Source: Chara braunii
Taxonomy: Eukaryota; Streptophyta; Charophyceae; Charales; Characeae
Reading direction: 5' to 3'
Length of the DNA: 61,825 nt
NCBI GenBank assembly: GCA_003427395.1
Contig: BFEA01000096.1
Coordinates: forward strand, 503,564 to 565,388
Below the pieces are notes generated by a model, which worked only from the letters and a program-made list of their open reading frames with translations, did no database searches and was not told the DNA's origin. Shown here piece after piece: positions 1 through 11,727 of this stretch. How positions within the stretch are numbered: position 1 is the stretch's first letter; every line of letters begins with the position of its first letter. Both the position numbers and the translations under genes were made by a program.

Positions 1-706
1 GCCCGTACCCACCCGTTTTTTGTTTTGGCCAACTGTACCTGCCCATACCCATTTTTTTTTTTTTTTATGACCGCCCATACCCGGTTTTTTTTTTTCACTC
101 CTACCCCTACCTGCCCCTACCCACCCATGATCTCCAAAAAGGGCAACTGTGCCCGCCCTAACAACCACCACCTTTTGTTTGTACCTGCCCATACCCAACT
201 CCCCCTTTGGAAGGGGTACCCATACCCGCCCATAACCTGGCGGTTATAGTTGGGTACGGCCGGGTACGGCCAACGGTTACCCATTTGCGCTCTCTGGTCC
301 CTATGTACTATCTCGGCCTGCCTCCTGACTGCCTCCGACTGCCTGCAGTTGCAGGTTGCAGGGCGGGCAGTCCAGGAGGCTGCTCTTGCCAATGCCGAAC
401 TGAGCCAGGGGCTGGCACTGCAGCTGTAGTGGGAACAGGCCAAAAATAGCCTGTTCCTAAAACTCTGGTTCGGTGCCTGAGTTTCAGGGCAGGCCGGTCG
501 GATTACAGACCGGAAATGGCCCTTCATTTCAGGCTAAAAAGGCTACTGCCATTTTTAGTCTGAAACGACACAGGGTTTGTAGGCCCCTGTTTTTCAGGCT
601 TTCGAGCTGAATGGTCACGGGCCTGTAGGCCCTGGTTTTCAGGCTTTCAGCCTGGGGGACGTAGGACCTGGAAAATGGCCCTTGTGTGCAGGCGCAACAT
701 GTAACA
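1..706 (-). repeat. Presumptive 3' LTR of gypsy element E1 (left end not defined)
   Basis: On the minus strand a purine run (CATAAGGAGG) lies just after the E1 pol stop. It is followed at position 706 by TGTTACATG, a typical LTR start after a polypurine tract. The segment therefore reads as the 3' LTR running leftward to or beyond the window edge. Positions 1-250 are a degenerate pyrimidine-rich repeat of CCCATACCC type with T runs. Positions 480-660 repeat a TTTTCAGGCTTTC motif. No second LTR copy is available to set the boundary, and no gene is seen here. Confidence 0.5.
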
Positions 707-718
707 CCTCCTTATGAA
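707..718 (-). other. Polypurine tract of E1
   Basis: The minus strand reads CATAAGGAGG directly before the presumed TGTTAC LTR start, about 100 bp downstream of the pol stop codon. This is the expected place for the plus-strand primer of reverse transcription. Confidence 0.5.
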
Positions 719-819
719 GTCAAGTCGGGGCGAGGGCGAAGTTGACGATCTGAAGGCGGAACGTGGACACGGGCGTGGCGTGGAGTCGAAGAGACCAGCT
801 TGCCTTGCATCTTGCGTTC

Positions 820-3800
820 CTAGCGTGCGAGAACATCCGGAGCTGTTGCTTGAAGTTCCACACGGGTCAACCAACGGTCAGCTGGATGTGTGCAGTATGC
901 AAAATGTACCAAGTACTCGGTTGACCTGTTGCCGTAGCGTCGATGGGAGATGATGTTGCCGACCTCCTGAAAACCGTCCGTAGAGGGTTGGTCTTGCGAA
1001 CGTCTCCCAGGAAAATCGTCATGTTCCGCTAGTGTGTAAAGAACCAACTTGGAGCAATGAAAGACTGGGTAGACGGGCAAGTGGGCGGGCACCTGAATAG
1101 TGAAGGAAGGTCCCTCGGGTGTATCCACATCGGGTGCCACGATCGACCAAGACCCCATCCATTTCTGGAGGAGCTTGCGAGAGATATCTTGTTCAAGGCT
1201 GAATTCCGCGGCGGAGACCCAAACGAGATCGCTGGCGCGGAATGGGCAAGGAAGACGCTGGCGATTGGCCTNTTGGCTCATGCGTTGCTGCGTCTTGGCC
1301 ATCTGGTCGCGTGCCTTGACAAGTAGCTCTTGCATCCGACGCAAGAAAAGAAGATGGTCGTCGCTCTCGGCCGTTCATGGAGTGATGGTATCCAACGGCG
1401 AAGTGACCGGCGAGCCGTGCTCGAACTCGAAGGGCGACATCCCGATAGCCGGGTGGATGGAGGAGTTGTAGGCCAACTCGACATCCGGCAGCCGCTCAAC
1501 CCAATCCTTCTGGTCAGGACGGATGAGAGTGCGAAGGAGAACTTGTGTGGTCTGGTGCGCCCTCTCCATTTGGCCATCGGTCTGGGGGTGGCGAGCTGAA
1601 CTGGGCTTGAGAGATGAGCCCCATCGCTTGATGAGAGCCAACCAAAAATTGGACATGAACCGAGTGTCGCGGTCGCAGACGATTTCCTTAGGGTAATCCT
1701 TGGTTCGAATCCAACCCGCATAAAGAACCTCGGCCAACTCTGGTGCTTTGGCATGATAGCGGCAAGGCAAAAACATAGCGAACTTGGTGAGTCGGTCGAC
1801 CACCGTGAGAATCCCATCCACGCTGGTCTTGTGCTTGGGGAACGGGCCGGTAATGTCCATGGCAATTGCTTCCCTTCGCCTCAAAGGGACCGGTAATGGT
1901 CGTAACTCGCCGTACGAACGGTGGTTGCGGGATTTGCAGCGTCGGGAAACCTCGCATAACTCGCAAAAACGTGTGATGCCGCCGAGAAGGCCGGGCCACC
2001 AAAATCGCTCGCGAAGTCGGCCAATCGTGCGATTGAATCCAAAGTGTCCAGTGGCGGGGGCATCGTGGAACTCGCCAAAAAGCCGTGTACGCAAGTGAGG
2101 ATCACTCGGTACGCAAAGAAGGTTCTTCCCCCGTGTATGGACAAGCAAGTACCCCTCTTGGATCCGGTAGTGAGAAGGCGCCGGATTAGGAGAGGAGCAA
2201 TTTGCGTGCTTGTCGCGAAACTCGGGGTCGGCTTGGTAGCCGTGGATGAAGTTGTTCCGCAGGTCGTCGTCGATCTCGAAGGTTGAGTAGACCGCGGTAC
2301 AATGATCCGGACGCCGTGAAAGAGCATCCGCAAAACGGTTTGACTTCCCGGGAATGTGATCGGGAAAGAAGTCGAACTGGTCGATGAAAGCCATCCATCG
2401 AGCGATGGTGCTGTTGACGGTGTCTTGGGTCTTGTAGAAGACCAATGGATTGTTGTCCGTTACCCATTGGAATTGGCTTCGACCAAGGAGGAAGTGTCGC
2501 CACCGCTTGAGCGCGTGGACGAAGGCGAGGAGCTCCTTCTTGTGTGCATCGTCAATGGAATGCACGATGAGCACTTTCTTCCTGAAATACTCGATCGGGT
2601 GTCAGTCCACACCATCATGTTGCTCGAGGACGACACCAATGCCATAGCCAGACGCATCTGTAGTGACGCATGTAGGCAAAAGCGGGTCGTATATGTGCAA
2701 GACCTCCGCAGATAATAGCGCGGCTTTGAGAGCCAAAAATGATTCCCGTGCCTCCTCTCCAAAGTCAAACGGCCGATCCTTGCATTGAAGCTTGGTCAAG
2801 TGGGCCGCGATCTTCGAGTAGCCTTTGATGAAACGCTGATAGTAGCTGGCGAGGCCAAGGAACGAACGGACAACTGTGACGTTCCGAGGATCCAGCCACT
2901 CTTGGATGGCTTGAATCTTGTCCGATAGCGGACTGATGCCCTCCGGTGTGACAAAATGGCCCAAGTATTCCAGCTCTTGCCGGACAAATTCGCACTTGTT
3001 GAGGTTGGCCTTGTACTTGGCGCGGCGGAGCGTCTCCAACAGTCGTCGAAGATGCCCAAGATGATCCTCCAATGTCTGGCTATAGACGAGAGTATCGTCT
3101 AAGTAGACCAGCACGAACCGGTCCAACATTGCACGAAACTCATTGGTCATTGCCACTTGAAAGGTCGCCAGGGCGTTGGTGACGCCAAAAGGCATGACCA
3201 CCCACTCAAAATGCCCATACCACGTCTTGAACGTGGATTTGTAGCGATCGTTTGGCCGGATCGAGATTTGATGATATCCCGACTTCAAATCCAACTTAGA
3301 AAAATACTTTGTGCCGCCCAATCACTCAAGAAGATCGTCGATGCGAGGAAGAGGCCCCGCATTCTTGACGGTTTGTGCGTTGAGCTTGCGGTAGTCGATA
3401 CACAGTCGTAGATCCTTGTTCTTCTTCCGGACGAAGAGAACTGGGCCATATGGGGAGCTACTAGGGCGGATCCAGCCCTTGGCCAACAAATCGTCGAGTT
3501 GTGCACGGAAAACCTCAAGCTTCTCCTCGCTCATCCGATAGATGCAACCTTTTGGCGGCACGACGCAAGCCTCAAGAATGATCTTGTGAGAGATCGGCCG
3601 ATCCGTCACCACACCGGTAGGTGACTCGAAGATGTCCGCGGACTCGTCCAGCAACCGCACCACTCGGGGGTCCGAAGACAAGTCCGTGGGTGAAGAGTCG
3701 GCTACCGCGACGGTCCGTAGGAAACATAGGCCGATTTCCTTGGGCTGCTCGAAAGCGCAAGTCACCCGGAATGATTTGGCCGTCACCACTTGACACCGAA

Positions 3801-4125
3801 TCGAAGGGTGCGGAAGAGGAATAGTACACGTCACTTCGGCACCGAAGGCGTCGCGAACGCTAAGAGTCCGCTGGTGGAAGTTGACCATGTGATCCGCACT
3901 TGCAATCCAACGCATTCCCATAATGATATCGAAGTCCGTGTCCAAAATGTCGAACGTCACCGGTTCGCATGCATGAGGTGTGAAATACACCGGTACGACC
4001 TCGATGTAACGGTCGAGAAGTTGTTGCATCTTTCCATCCGCCAACTTGATCGTCGTCGGGTTTGCCTTCCTCCGAACTTTTGTGCCAAGGCCAACCCTTT
4101 GCATCAAGAAAGAAGTGAAGAAGTT
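820..4125 (-). pseudogene. pol: E1 pol: protease (partial)-RT-RNase H-integrase-chromodomain-like
   Basis: One frame runs from about 4125 to 820 and is broken only by three TGA codons: 3322-3324 before the RT block, 2602-2604 in RNase H, and 1375-1377 after the integrase core. The first two fit CGA or TGG changed by a transition. The order is the end of the protease ([10 protein letters not shown], then ADGK), RT with the YLDD catalytic box, and RNase H with TTDASGYGIG. The integrase has its zinc-binding His/His/Cys/Cys motif and an intact triad (MDITGPF, CDRDTRF, DGQMERA). The C-terminus is SH3-like and chromodomain-like (EYLVHFAYC, then VELQATAPDV). The protease start with its DSG is missing. 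Base 1272 is an undetermined N. The catalytic residues survive, so the inactivation looks recent. It has no host function. Confidence 0.9.
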
Positions 4126-4130
4126 GATGG
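4110..4130. other. Head-to-head junction of E1 and E2
   Basis: Protease homology of the minus-strand element ends here, and the gag start codon of the plus-strand element is at 4127. No LTR, leader or spacer separates them, so both lost their 5' parts at one breakpoint. Confidence 0.6.
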
Positions 4131-5401
4131 GAGATGCCATGAAGTTTGCTAGTCCAACAATTAAGACGACGACCAATGGGAATGGACCATCGAATCCACC
4201 GTCCTCTCCGTTTAACTCCTCTCATTCGTCTTCTTCTCCCAAGTCTCCTTCTTCGACAAATCCGGGCAAGACAATTGCAGAACCGGAGAAGCCAAAGAAG
4301 AAAGAGAAAGTGAAAATGAAGTTGTCTTTCACGTTTAATAATAAGAAAGATGAGAGTCTGTTGCTTTGGATTGCTGAAATCCAAACGTATTTAAGCACCG
4401 CTCCAGTCGAACTGGAGTCCCAAGTTGCATTCGCCACCTCTTGTATGGGAGGTGAGGCCAAACGATGGGTGTTGGCTGAGGCCAACGCCGCAGAATTCGA
4501 AGACATCGACGAGTGGGCAAAGACCTTGACCATGAAACAGTTCTTGGCCAAGATCAAGGGCCGTTTCCTCGATAAGACAACGCCCGACAAGGCATTTGAC
4601 CAGTTAACAACAATTGGTCAAAAACATTGGACGTCGGTCGAGGGGCTGTCCCGCGAAGTCGACCGATTGTTGTAGGTTCCAGGACTGAACCTGCAAGACA
4701 GCCAAGTGTTGTACATCTACTCCCGCGCGTTGCCTGAGCCCATCCGGGGACACCTGGTTGCCGAAGCAAAGTCAGGTAAGTATAACTATAGGCAATTTCG
4801 AGACCTTGCTTTGCAAAGGGAGTGAATGACTTCTCAAGTCAAAAACTCCTATGCAGTTGTAGTTAAGTCTGGAGCAGGAGGAGGAGGAGGAAAGACGTAC
4901 GATGGAAAACGAATTCTGTGGCGACAAAAGTGTCAGGACCACACCCTTGTTGTATTCGATGATGACACAGTGGAAAAATGACCGATAGAAGAAAAAAATG
5001 AAAAGGATAACAACAGTGACTCCGGTAAGGGGGAAGTCACTGTTGTTGTGGCCACCAGGGGAGGGCCACCCAAAAATCCTATAAGGAAGAAACCGCGCGC
5101 GTTTCAATAGCACCATGACATTGCCGAAGGGAAGCCTTGGTTGAAGATGGGGATGACTCGTGACACTTGGCAGGAGTGCATGGACAATGCGCAATGTCTT
5201 AAATGCGGCACACCAGGACATATGATCGCATACTGCCCAGTGATTAGAAACCTAAGAACGAGCAGCCAGTTGGAGTAGCATCTGCTCCTACTGAGATAAA
5301 GGGTAAGGACGAACAGACAGGTAAGGCGCCTACGAACCCTTCCTACCCTTCTTCTCATATGGCAGAGGATGATTCTTCCTTAGTCCATCATCCAGACCGC
5401 C
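4127..5401 (+). pseudogene. gag: E2 gag with CCHC zinc knuckle
   Basis: The frame opens at ATG 4127. A Ser/Pro/Lys-rich N-terminus is followed by a capsid-like segment (LSFTFNNKKDESLLLWI, then FLAKIKGRFLDKT). In-frame stops are at 4673, 4823, 4979, 5108 and 5276, and the reading frame slips locally after 5278. A nucleocapsid knuckle CLKCGTPGHMIAYC (CX2CX4HX4C) sits at 5195-5236 in the same frame. Gag would form the retrotransposon particle and bind its RNA. The number of stops makes this copy non-functional. Confidence 0.85.
5195..5236 (+). other. CCHC zinc knuckle of E2 gag
   Basis: The 14-residue motif CLKCGTPGHMIAYC has all four zinc ligands at the correct spacing (CX2CX4HX4C). It marks the nucleocapsid end of gag. 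Confidence 0.9.
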
Positions 5402-8400
5402 TTGACATTATCTTTTGCCTCTCGGGATGACTCCCTTGATGAGCAGGGTAATGAATTGCTAGCCTTACGTAGCTCATGGGTGCGAAAAGCAAAGTCTAAG
5501 GGCCAATTGTTGTTTGCGGATGTAGAAATCGCACGAACACGAGTGGGTGCGTTGTTGGACCCCAGATCGACGAGGTCCTACATATCCGAGAAATCAATCT
5601 ACAAGTTGCATCTTGGAATGAAGGTAAAAGGTTTATCTCGACCAATCACGTCTATATTAGCAAACAAGAGTACGATTACTGTCTCCCAGTATGTTGATCG
5701 TATTAAGTGTCAGTTTAAAACTACAGAAGGGAAGAAGATTATGCATGAGTTATCCTTCCTAGTTGAGAGTCTTCTTCTTCCTGCCCTCCAACTATTAAAA
5801 GACTTCTCTTTGATTTTAAGGATCTGTACACTGGACCTTCAGGAATCACGGAACTTGCTATTAAGCACACCATTGAAATCATTCCGGGTAGTAAGATTCC
5901 CAAGGGCCCTATCATCGAATATCTCCCAGGGAACTTGAGGAATTAAAGAAACAACTGCAAGACCTTACTACCAAGGGATGGATTCACCCTAGCTAATCTC
6001 GCTATGGTGCACTTGTCTTGTTTTTGCCCAAAAAGGAAGGTGAACTACGTTTTTGCATTGACTATCGAGGGTTGAATGTCGTCACTGTCAAGAACGCCGA
6101 ACCGCTTCCTCGCATTGACGACCTACTTGATCAACTGCAGGGTTGTAAGTATTTCAGTAAGATTGATGTAAAGTCTGGGTACCATCAGATCGAGGTGGAA
6201 CCTATAGATCAACATAAGACTGCATTTCGGACAAGGTATGACCATTACGAGTTCGTTGTAATGCCTTTCGGATTGACAAATGTCCATGCGACGTTCCAAC
6301 GATCAATGAATGAATTGTTTCGTCAATGGCTGGATCGGTTCGTTATTGTCTATCTTGATGATATTCTTGTGTATAGTAAAACGTTAGAAGATCACGAAAA
6401 ATATCTTCGCCTAGTGTTAAAGAAGTTGCGAGAAGACGACTTTAAGATAAACCCAAAGAAGTCTTAGTTCGCTAAGTCCGAAGTCTTATACTTAGGACAT
6501 ATAGTGAACGACGAAGGTCTCAGGCCGGAAGAAAAGAAGATATCAGCAATTCGAGATTGGTCATGACCTAAGTCTGTAACTGAACTACGATCTTTCTTTG
6601 GTTTGGCAAGTTATTATAGAAAGTTCGTTAGGAACTTTTCACTGATCGCTGCACCAATGAGAAGATTGTTGAAAAAAGGAACTATCTGGTTGTGGGACAA
6701 GGACTGTGAGTCTTCCTTTAAGAAGATAAAGTATGTTTTAACTCATTATCCTGTTATGAAAATTGTTGATCCATCACTTCCCTTCATTGTCACTACTGAT
6801 GCAAGTCAGTACGGAATTGGCGCAGTCCTTCAACAAGACGACGACAATGGTTATAAACCAATTGAGTTTATGTCAGCACGATTGCCATCAGAAAAGGGCG
6901 CCAACTCCACATATGAAAGAGAACTGTATGCCTCAGTCTGTGCGCTGGACACATGGAACCACTACTTGTTAGGGAGACACTTCACTGTGTACTCAGACCA
7001 CTCGGTACTAAAGTGGATAAAGAAACAGTCTAGACTCGCTGATAAGTTAGTACGATGGTCTGCATTCATTGATACTTTTGATTTTGAGTTGAAAACTATC
7101 AAAGGTAAGTCTAATGTGGTTGCAGATGCATTGTCCAAACGATGTGATTTATTTGGTGCTATTATCTCTTATTTGGATGTTCGGAATGATTTGAAAGATA
7201 AAATTCGTCAAGGATATGTTACTGACCCTATCTGGAAACCTATCATGGATGTCCTTGTGAAAGACCCAACTTTACTTCCCAACTGTCGAATAACCGATGG
7301 TTTGTTTTTCTTGTTAGACCAAACAGAACAAAGATTGTGTATTCCTCACAAAGAAGAACTTAAAAGTTTGTTGATTGGGGAATGTCACGACAATGAAGGA
7401 CATTTTGGTTTCAAGAAAATGTACGTTGAGGTTAGAGAATGTTTCGAGTGGAAGGGATTGAAGGAAGACGTACTAACTTATGTTCGTACATGTCTAGTGT
7501 ATCAGAGAAACAAACCTTCACACGAGAATCCACTTGGTCTTCTGAAACCATTACGTATTCCTAACGAACTAGGTGAGTCTATCTCAATTGATTTTATGAG
7601 CCTCACCGAATGGCAATAGTCAAGTAATGGTTATTGTGAATCGTTTCTCTAAATATGCCATGTTTATTCCCTTACCCGTAGAAGCACGAACAAAACTTGT
7701 CATACAAAAGTTTCAGATGCGATGGGTGACTGAGTATGGTTTTCCTCTCTCTATTGTATCTGATCGTGATGCCAGGTTCACAAGTATGCCATGGCAAAAG
7801 CTCATGGAAGCATACGGTACACGATTGACCATGTCGTCAAGGCGACACCTTGAAACGAATGGATAAAGTGAACAAATGAACTGTTTGTGTCAGCAGTTTT
7901 TGCGTATGTATGTAAGACCCGATCAGATTGATTGGGACAAAAACTTACCCAAGATAGCAAGTGCATATAACAATAGTGTTCATACCGCTACAGGACACAC
8001 GTCTAATGCACTGCACAAGGGGTGGAAACCTAAGCGTCCCATTGATGTGTTAACACAAGACAAGTTTCTTAGGTTACCTCCAGGGACCCGGGAGTATGCA
8101 GTATTGTTTCAAGAAGACATTAAGAAAGTAAAGAACAATTTGAAGAGAGCTCAGGACCAGATGATTGAACAAGCTAACAATCATCGCCAACCATCAACAT
8201 TCAAGGAAGGCGATCTAGTCTGGGTCAAGTCCAAAGAGTTTTCGTTGGAAGAAGATGTGTCTCAGAAATTTATACCTGTCTATTTTGGACCCTGGGAAGT
8301 TCTCAAAGTACTTGGGGATGCAGAGGGACCGTCTTATCGTATTGATATTCCCCCTCACCTCAGAACGTATCCTATCTTTCACGCGTCCAAATTGTTACCC

Positions 8401-8649
8401 TACGTAGAAGGAATTGAGTTCCCAAACAGACCATCTATGATTCCGCCATCCATGGAAGGCAGATATGAAGTAGACAGAATCATAGAACATGGGTACTTCT
8501 GTACACGTGGACGTGGACGACCCCATATGAAGTTCAAGGTACGTTTTAAATCTCAAGCACCATCCGAGGACAAATGGTTTAGTAAACGAGAATTACTTGA
8601 AACTGCTCCTGGTATTGTATCTGCATATGAATGTGGGTTATATCCTTAG
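5402..8649 (+). pseudogene. pol: E2 pol: protease-RT-RNase H-integrase-chromodomain-like
   Basis: The protease part (5402-5938) has LLDPRSTRSYIS where the family has D-S/T-G, so the active-site Gly is gone. A frameshift between about 5780 and 5920 leads into RT. RT (5919-6600) keeps MPFGLTN and the YLDD box. RNase H has TTDASQYGIG, with YERE and the DHSVLKW segment. The integrase has its His/His plus Cys-rich zinc motif, then IDFMSL, SDRDARF and a Glu after TNG, so the triad can be traced. Breaks include a stop near 5995, TAG 6465, TGA 6564, TAG 7617, a frameshift at about 7620, and TAA 7864. The tail (7876-8649) carries the GDLVW/FGPWEVLK module and a divergent chromodomain ending KRELLETAPGIV. 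A dead copy. Confidence 0.9.
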
Positions 8650-9660
8650 TTATTTCTACGATTGAACTCGAAAATGGGTCGGCAGAAATGCAGTAACCCC
8701 TATTCCGCAGCAGTCTAGGCCTCAAACGAAGCCCAGACTACACAGGCCAAACTCAGCCTGTGCCTAGCAGTGTGACCACACACTGCTCTGGAAAGTCAAA
8801 AGTGTAAGTCAACTGTCAAAGGTACCACGCACAGGCCCTTGGTTGGATACACTCACTTGTTGTGCGCAGGTACCCAGACAGTATCAAGGCCACAAAGAGT
8901 TCGCTTTCAGTCCTATCTGGGCCGTCATTTGCCTAGAGATCTCAACGGCCGAGGGAAGCAGCAATCGGGGTCCAGACCCGACATCAACGCTACATAAGCC
9001 TGGACCTCCGGAGAACATTCTGTCTTGCGTCAATGCTGACTTCACGCGTTGACTACGACGCTAGTGCGACGCTGCGACGCTGGCTCTACGCTGGCACTTA
9101 GGGCGACTACGGCGACGTGCTGCTGGCTTGGCACGGTGGATGGCTGGCGATTGTCTTCAGGGCAGGCTGACGTGGCAGCTGCCACACGCCGCTGCTGACG
9201 TGGCTTCTGCCACGTGTATTGTTGCTGACGTGGCGAGGCTACATGACTGACATTGCTGTTTTGATTCATCGTCACTTGGGAGAAGATCGTAAATGTGGGG
9301 CGACTGTAGATACGTACCTGGTTTTCTTGATGTCGACATTGCTCCAGTTTGCTGATGACGACAGATTGACATGCCACGTGGCACATTGTGACAAAACTTC
9401 AGATTTGCGTTCAGACTATTGATTATTGAGGTGGCGATCGAGGAGGGAGCCCGTGGCTGAAGTGGGCATTGTCTTCTTTCTCCACTCTAAGTCTATTCTC
9501 CCTCCTCTCTCCTTCGTCTGTGTATGTCTTCCCATCTCCTTCTATCTGGATACGATTATGATTATTGACAATCATCAGCAGGTTGACATCTATCTGGGTT
9601 GTATTGTTGACAAGTGTCTTCACGATCTGGGTTCATTGCACACATACCATGGACTCACGA
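8650..9660 (+). repeat. Probable 3' LTR and flank of E2; no gene
   Basis: This is noncoding sequence directly 3' of E2 pol. A purine-rich stretch (GAAAATGGGTCGGCAGAAA) occurs near 8670-8692, a possible polypurine tract, but the LTR ends cannot be defined. Around 9055-9125 there are short GCGACGCTG-type repeats. From 9160 there is a cluster of TGACGTGGC boxes. No reading frame here resembles a protein I know. Confidence 0.35.
9168..9234 (+). promoter_or_regulatory. Cluster of three TGACGTGGC bZIP-type (ACGT-core) boxes
   Basis: TGACGTGGC occurs at 9168, 9196 and 9226, spaced 28 and 30 bp, with inverted GCCACGTG/GCCAC partners between them. ACGT-core boxes of this kind are bound by plant bZIP factors. 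Their position in the presumed LTR suggests a retrotransposon promoter or enhancer. This is sequence-level inference only. Confidence 0.35.
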
Positions 9661-10869
9661 AGGGCATCAGCACATGAATGAATTCAGTGAATGCGTGAAT
9701 ACAAGGAAATAACTATAGGATGCACTGTAATCTGGTCCCCTAGGGTATTCCTTGGCTTCTGAATTTTCCAATAACATCTCAAGAAGGCAGCTTGGAGCCC
9801 ACTGTTCACTAGCCAGGCACTTCGACACACCTGCAATCTCCAGAAACCAGCATGTCAACGTCAAAAAACATGCAGCCTTGCAGTCTGGCTATATTGGTAT
9901 CCATCCTTACGAGCAGAAGCTCTTTGCAAAAGCCATATATTGCACTGCTAAACATCCGAGGTCCACATTCAGCTCTATGCTTACTAAGACAAGATTTTAA
10001 TGCTAGATGGATGGTACTGGTGAGGGGAAGAATCTCGAGGTGAAGTGTTGCAAATGTATTGACCTGCAAAATCACAGACTGAGAATTCTGCTGTTTTCTG
10101 AGTTGTGCGGATGGCTTGTGTGACTTGCTGAGATCCCCCCATTCTGCTGGGATATCTAAGTATGTGTGTGTGTGTGCATATTGCTGGGTTTATGTGCGTT
10201 TGCCTGACTTCATGGATGCTCGGTGTGTGTGTGTGACCTGCCAGGGTACTTGTATGCTGGAAAGGCCCTTAGCCTGGTACTTATCCGTGACTCTGCTTTT
10301 GTGGGGTTGCAGAGGGAACTTAGTGGCAGGCCAAGCCCACATAGGATGAAAAACACCCAAGTAGCGGTTAGGTTAGGCCCATGTAGGATGGAAAACACTC
10401 AAGTAGCGGGTAGGTAGGCAGAAGATGACAAAAACCTAGTACGTTTAGAGGCCAATGGAATGTTAGAGTCCGGTAGGCTGAGGGTGTAGGGGTACCGGTC
10501 CAGTGGTCCGAGTCTAGCGCAAGGAAAATGAGCAACAGTGAAATGACAGATTTCAGATTGCAAAATCACATTGAAAGCCAGGAAGTCCGACACTGTCCGG
10601 AAAGCAGAATTGCACCGATATTACACCACTAGAGAACCAAAACACTGAATCCAAGTGTCAATGAGAGCATACTCTAGCGATCACCAACATAAGTATCCAG
10701 AGCCCTTTCTCCTACTTGGCACTCCGCGCCCAGATGATGATCACACAGCTACTACCAGCCTACGAATTGACAATGCAACTGCTGACGTCAGCTGCAGAAC
10801 CGAAGTACTTGAAGACGTCAACCCTTGTAGACTATCGCCAAGACCAGGCTTGTGCCCTCACAACATCAT

Positions 10870-10872
<3 letters not shown>
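9661..10872. other. Noncoding interval
   Basis: I see no gene. Short GT-rich stretches occur at 10160-10235. A direct repeat of about 45 bp (TAGGATG-AAAACAC-CAAGTAGCGG) occupies about 10328-10420. Confidence 0.5.
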
Positions 10873-10937
<65 letters not shown>

Positions 10938-10963
10938 TTTATTACCCACATCTTCTCCCACAT

Positions 10964-10998
<35 letters not shown>

Positions 10999-11044
10999 NN
11001 NNNNNNNNNNNNNNNNNNNNNNNNNNNNNNNNNNNNNNNNNNNN

Positions 11045-11085
<41 letters not shown>
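10873..11085. repeat. (CT)n microsatellite with 46-N assembly gap
   Basis: CT tracts at about 10873-10934, 10965-10998 and 11045-11085 surround a run of N at 10999-11044. The 30-bp segment TTTATTACCCACATC... occurs on both sides of the gap, before the second tract and after the third. The gap may therefore hide a local duplication or be an assembly artefact. This tract lies at the inner edge of the homologous LTR segment of E3. Confidence 0.9.
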
Positions 11086-11088
<3 letters not shown>

Positions 11089-11688
11089 TTATTACCCACA
11101 TCTTCTCCCACATGCACGAAGACCACCAGTACCCCTTGCTGGAACCCAAGCCCAGCCAGCTATGGAAGCTGGGCTATGGCGTTGCCCTTGCCAGCACCCT
11201 GCCTTACACAACCGCATGTGCGCGAACACCTTGCAGCGCAAACAACAGCCTGCGAGCGCTCGCTCGAGCAGCGCTGGCGCAAACTTGCAAGTGCCTGAAT
11301 TCCATCCTGGCGCCCGCCCACTTTCCTATATGGAAAGTGGCGAAAGCTTTGCCTTGTCCCCGTCACATGAGACCGAGTTTCCAGTAGCTTCAATCTCGGC
11401 CAAAGTGTCTGCGCCCAAGCGATTTAGACAGTGGCCTGGGACCAAATTGGTTAGCAAGCCCAATCCAGGCACGAACGTGCGATGTCCCCTGCTTTGGCCA
11501 CGTTGAGAATGGCCTGGAAGGTTCACGAATCTTTCCTATTCTCACGTGCAGGGCGGATGTAACAAACTGGCGCGTGGCAACAGTCAGGCGCCGACGAAGA
11601 TTTGGAAAAATGGACGAGTGTAGAGGCCCGCCTTCACGTGCCTAATGCAGGGCCTGATATAGTTAGGCCAAGGGATCAAACCCTCGCA
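11086..11688 (-). repeat. 3' LTR (copy A) of gypsy element E3
   Basis: This segment of about 600 bp is a direct repeat of 18435-19053, clearly alignable over its length with many substitutions. On the minus strand it begins TGCGAGGGTTTGATCC at 11688, immediately after a polypurine tract and just downstream of the E3 pol stop. That is diagnostic of a 3' LTR. Its other end merges into the (CT)n tract at 10873-11085 and cannot be fixed. Confidence 0.75.
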
Positions 11689-11704
11689 CTCCCTCCTCCT
11701 TTAC
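11689..11704 (-). other. Polypurine tract of E3
   Basis: The minus strand reads AAAGGAGGAGGGAG directly before the LTR start TGCGAGG, about 25 bp beyond the pol stop codon. This is a good match to a plus-strand priming site. Confidence 0.75.
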
Positions 11705-11727
11705 TTCAATAGTCCTTTGAGAAGTCA

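Larger units (their letters stand above)
1..4125 (-). mobile_element. Ty3/gypsy LTR retrotransposon E1, 5'-truncated
   Basis: The pol order protease, reverse transcriptase, RNase H, integrase defines a Ty3/gypsy (Metaviridae-type) element on the minus strand. It has a 3' LTR at the left but no gag and no 5' LTR. Homology stops in the protease near 4110-4128, exactly where the gag of an oppositely oriented element begins. The copy is therefore truncated at that junction. Confidence 0.9.
4127..8649 (+). mobile_element. Ty3/gypsy LTR retrotransposon E2, 5'-truncated
   Basis: Gag, a zinc knuckle, protease, RT, RNase H, integrase and a chromodomain-like tail follow in order on the plus strand. 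The 5' LTR and leader are missing because the element abuts E1 at its gag start. The coding part ends at 8649. The 3' LTR should lie in the noncoding sequence that follows, but its borders cannot be fixed without a second copy. Confidence 0.9.

Noticed and set aside
10850-11160. Ser/Leu or Arg/Glu dipeptide reading frames
   Set aside because: They are translations of the (CT)n tract and run through the N gap. The same applies to 18253-18604 and 34032-34924.
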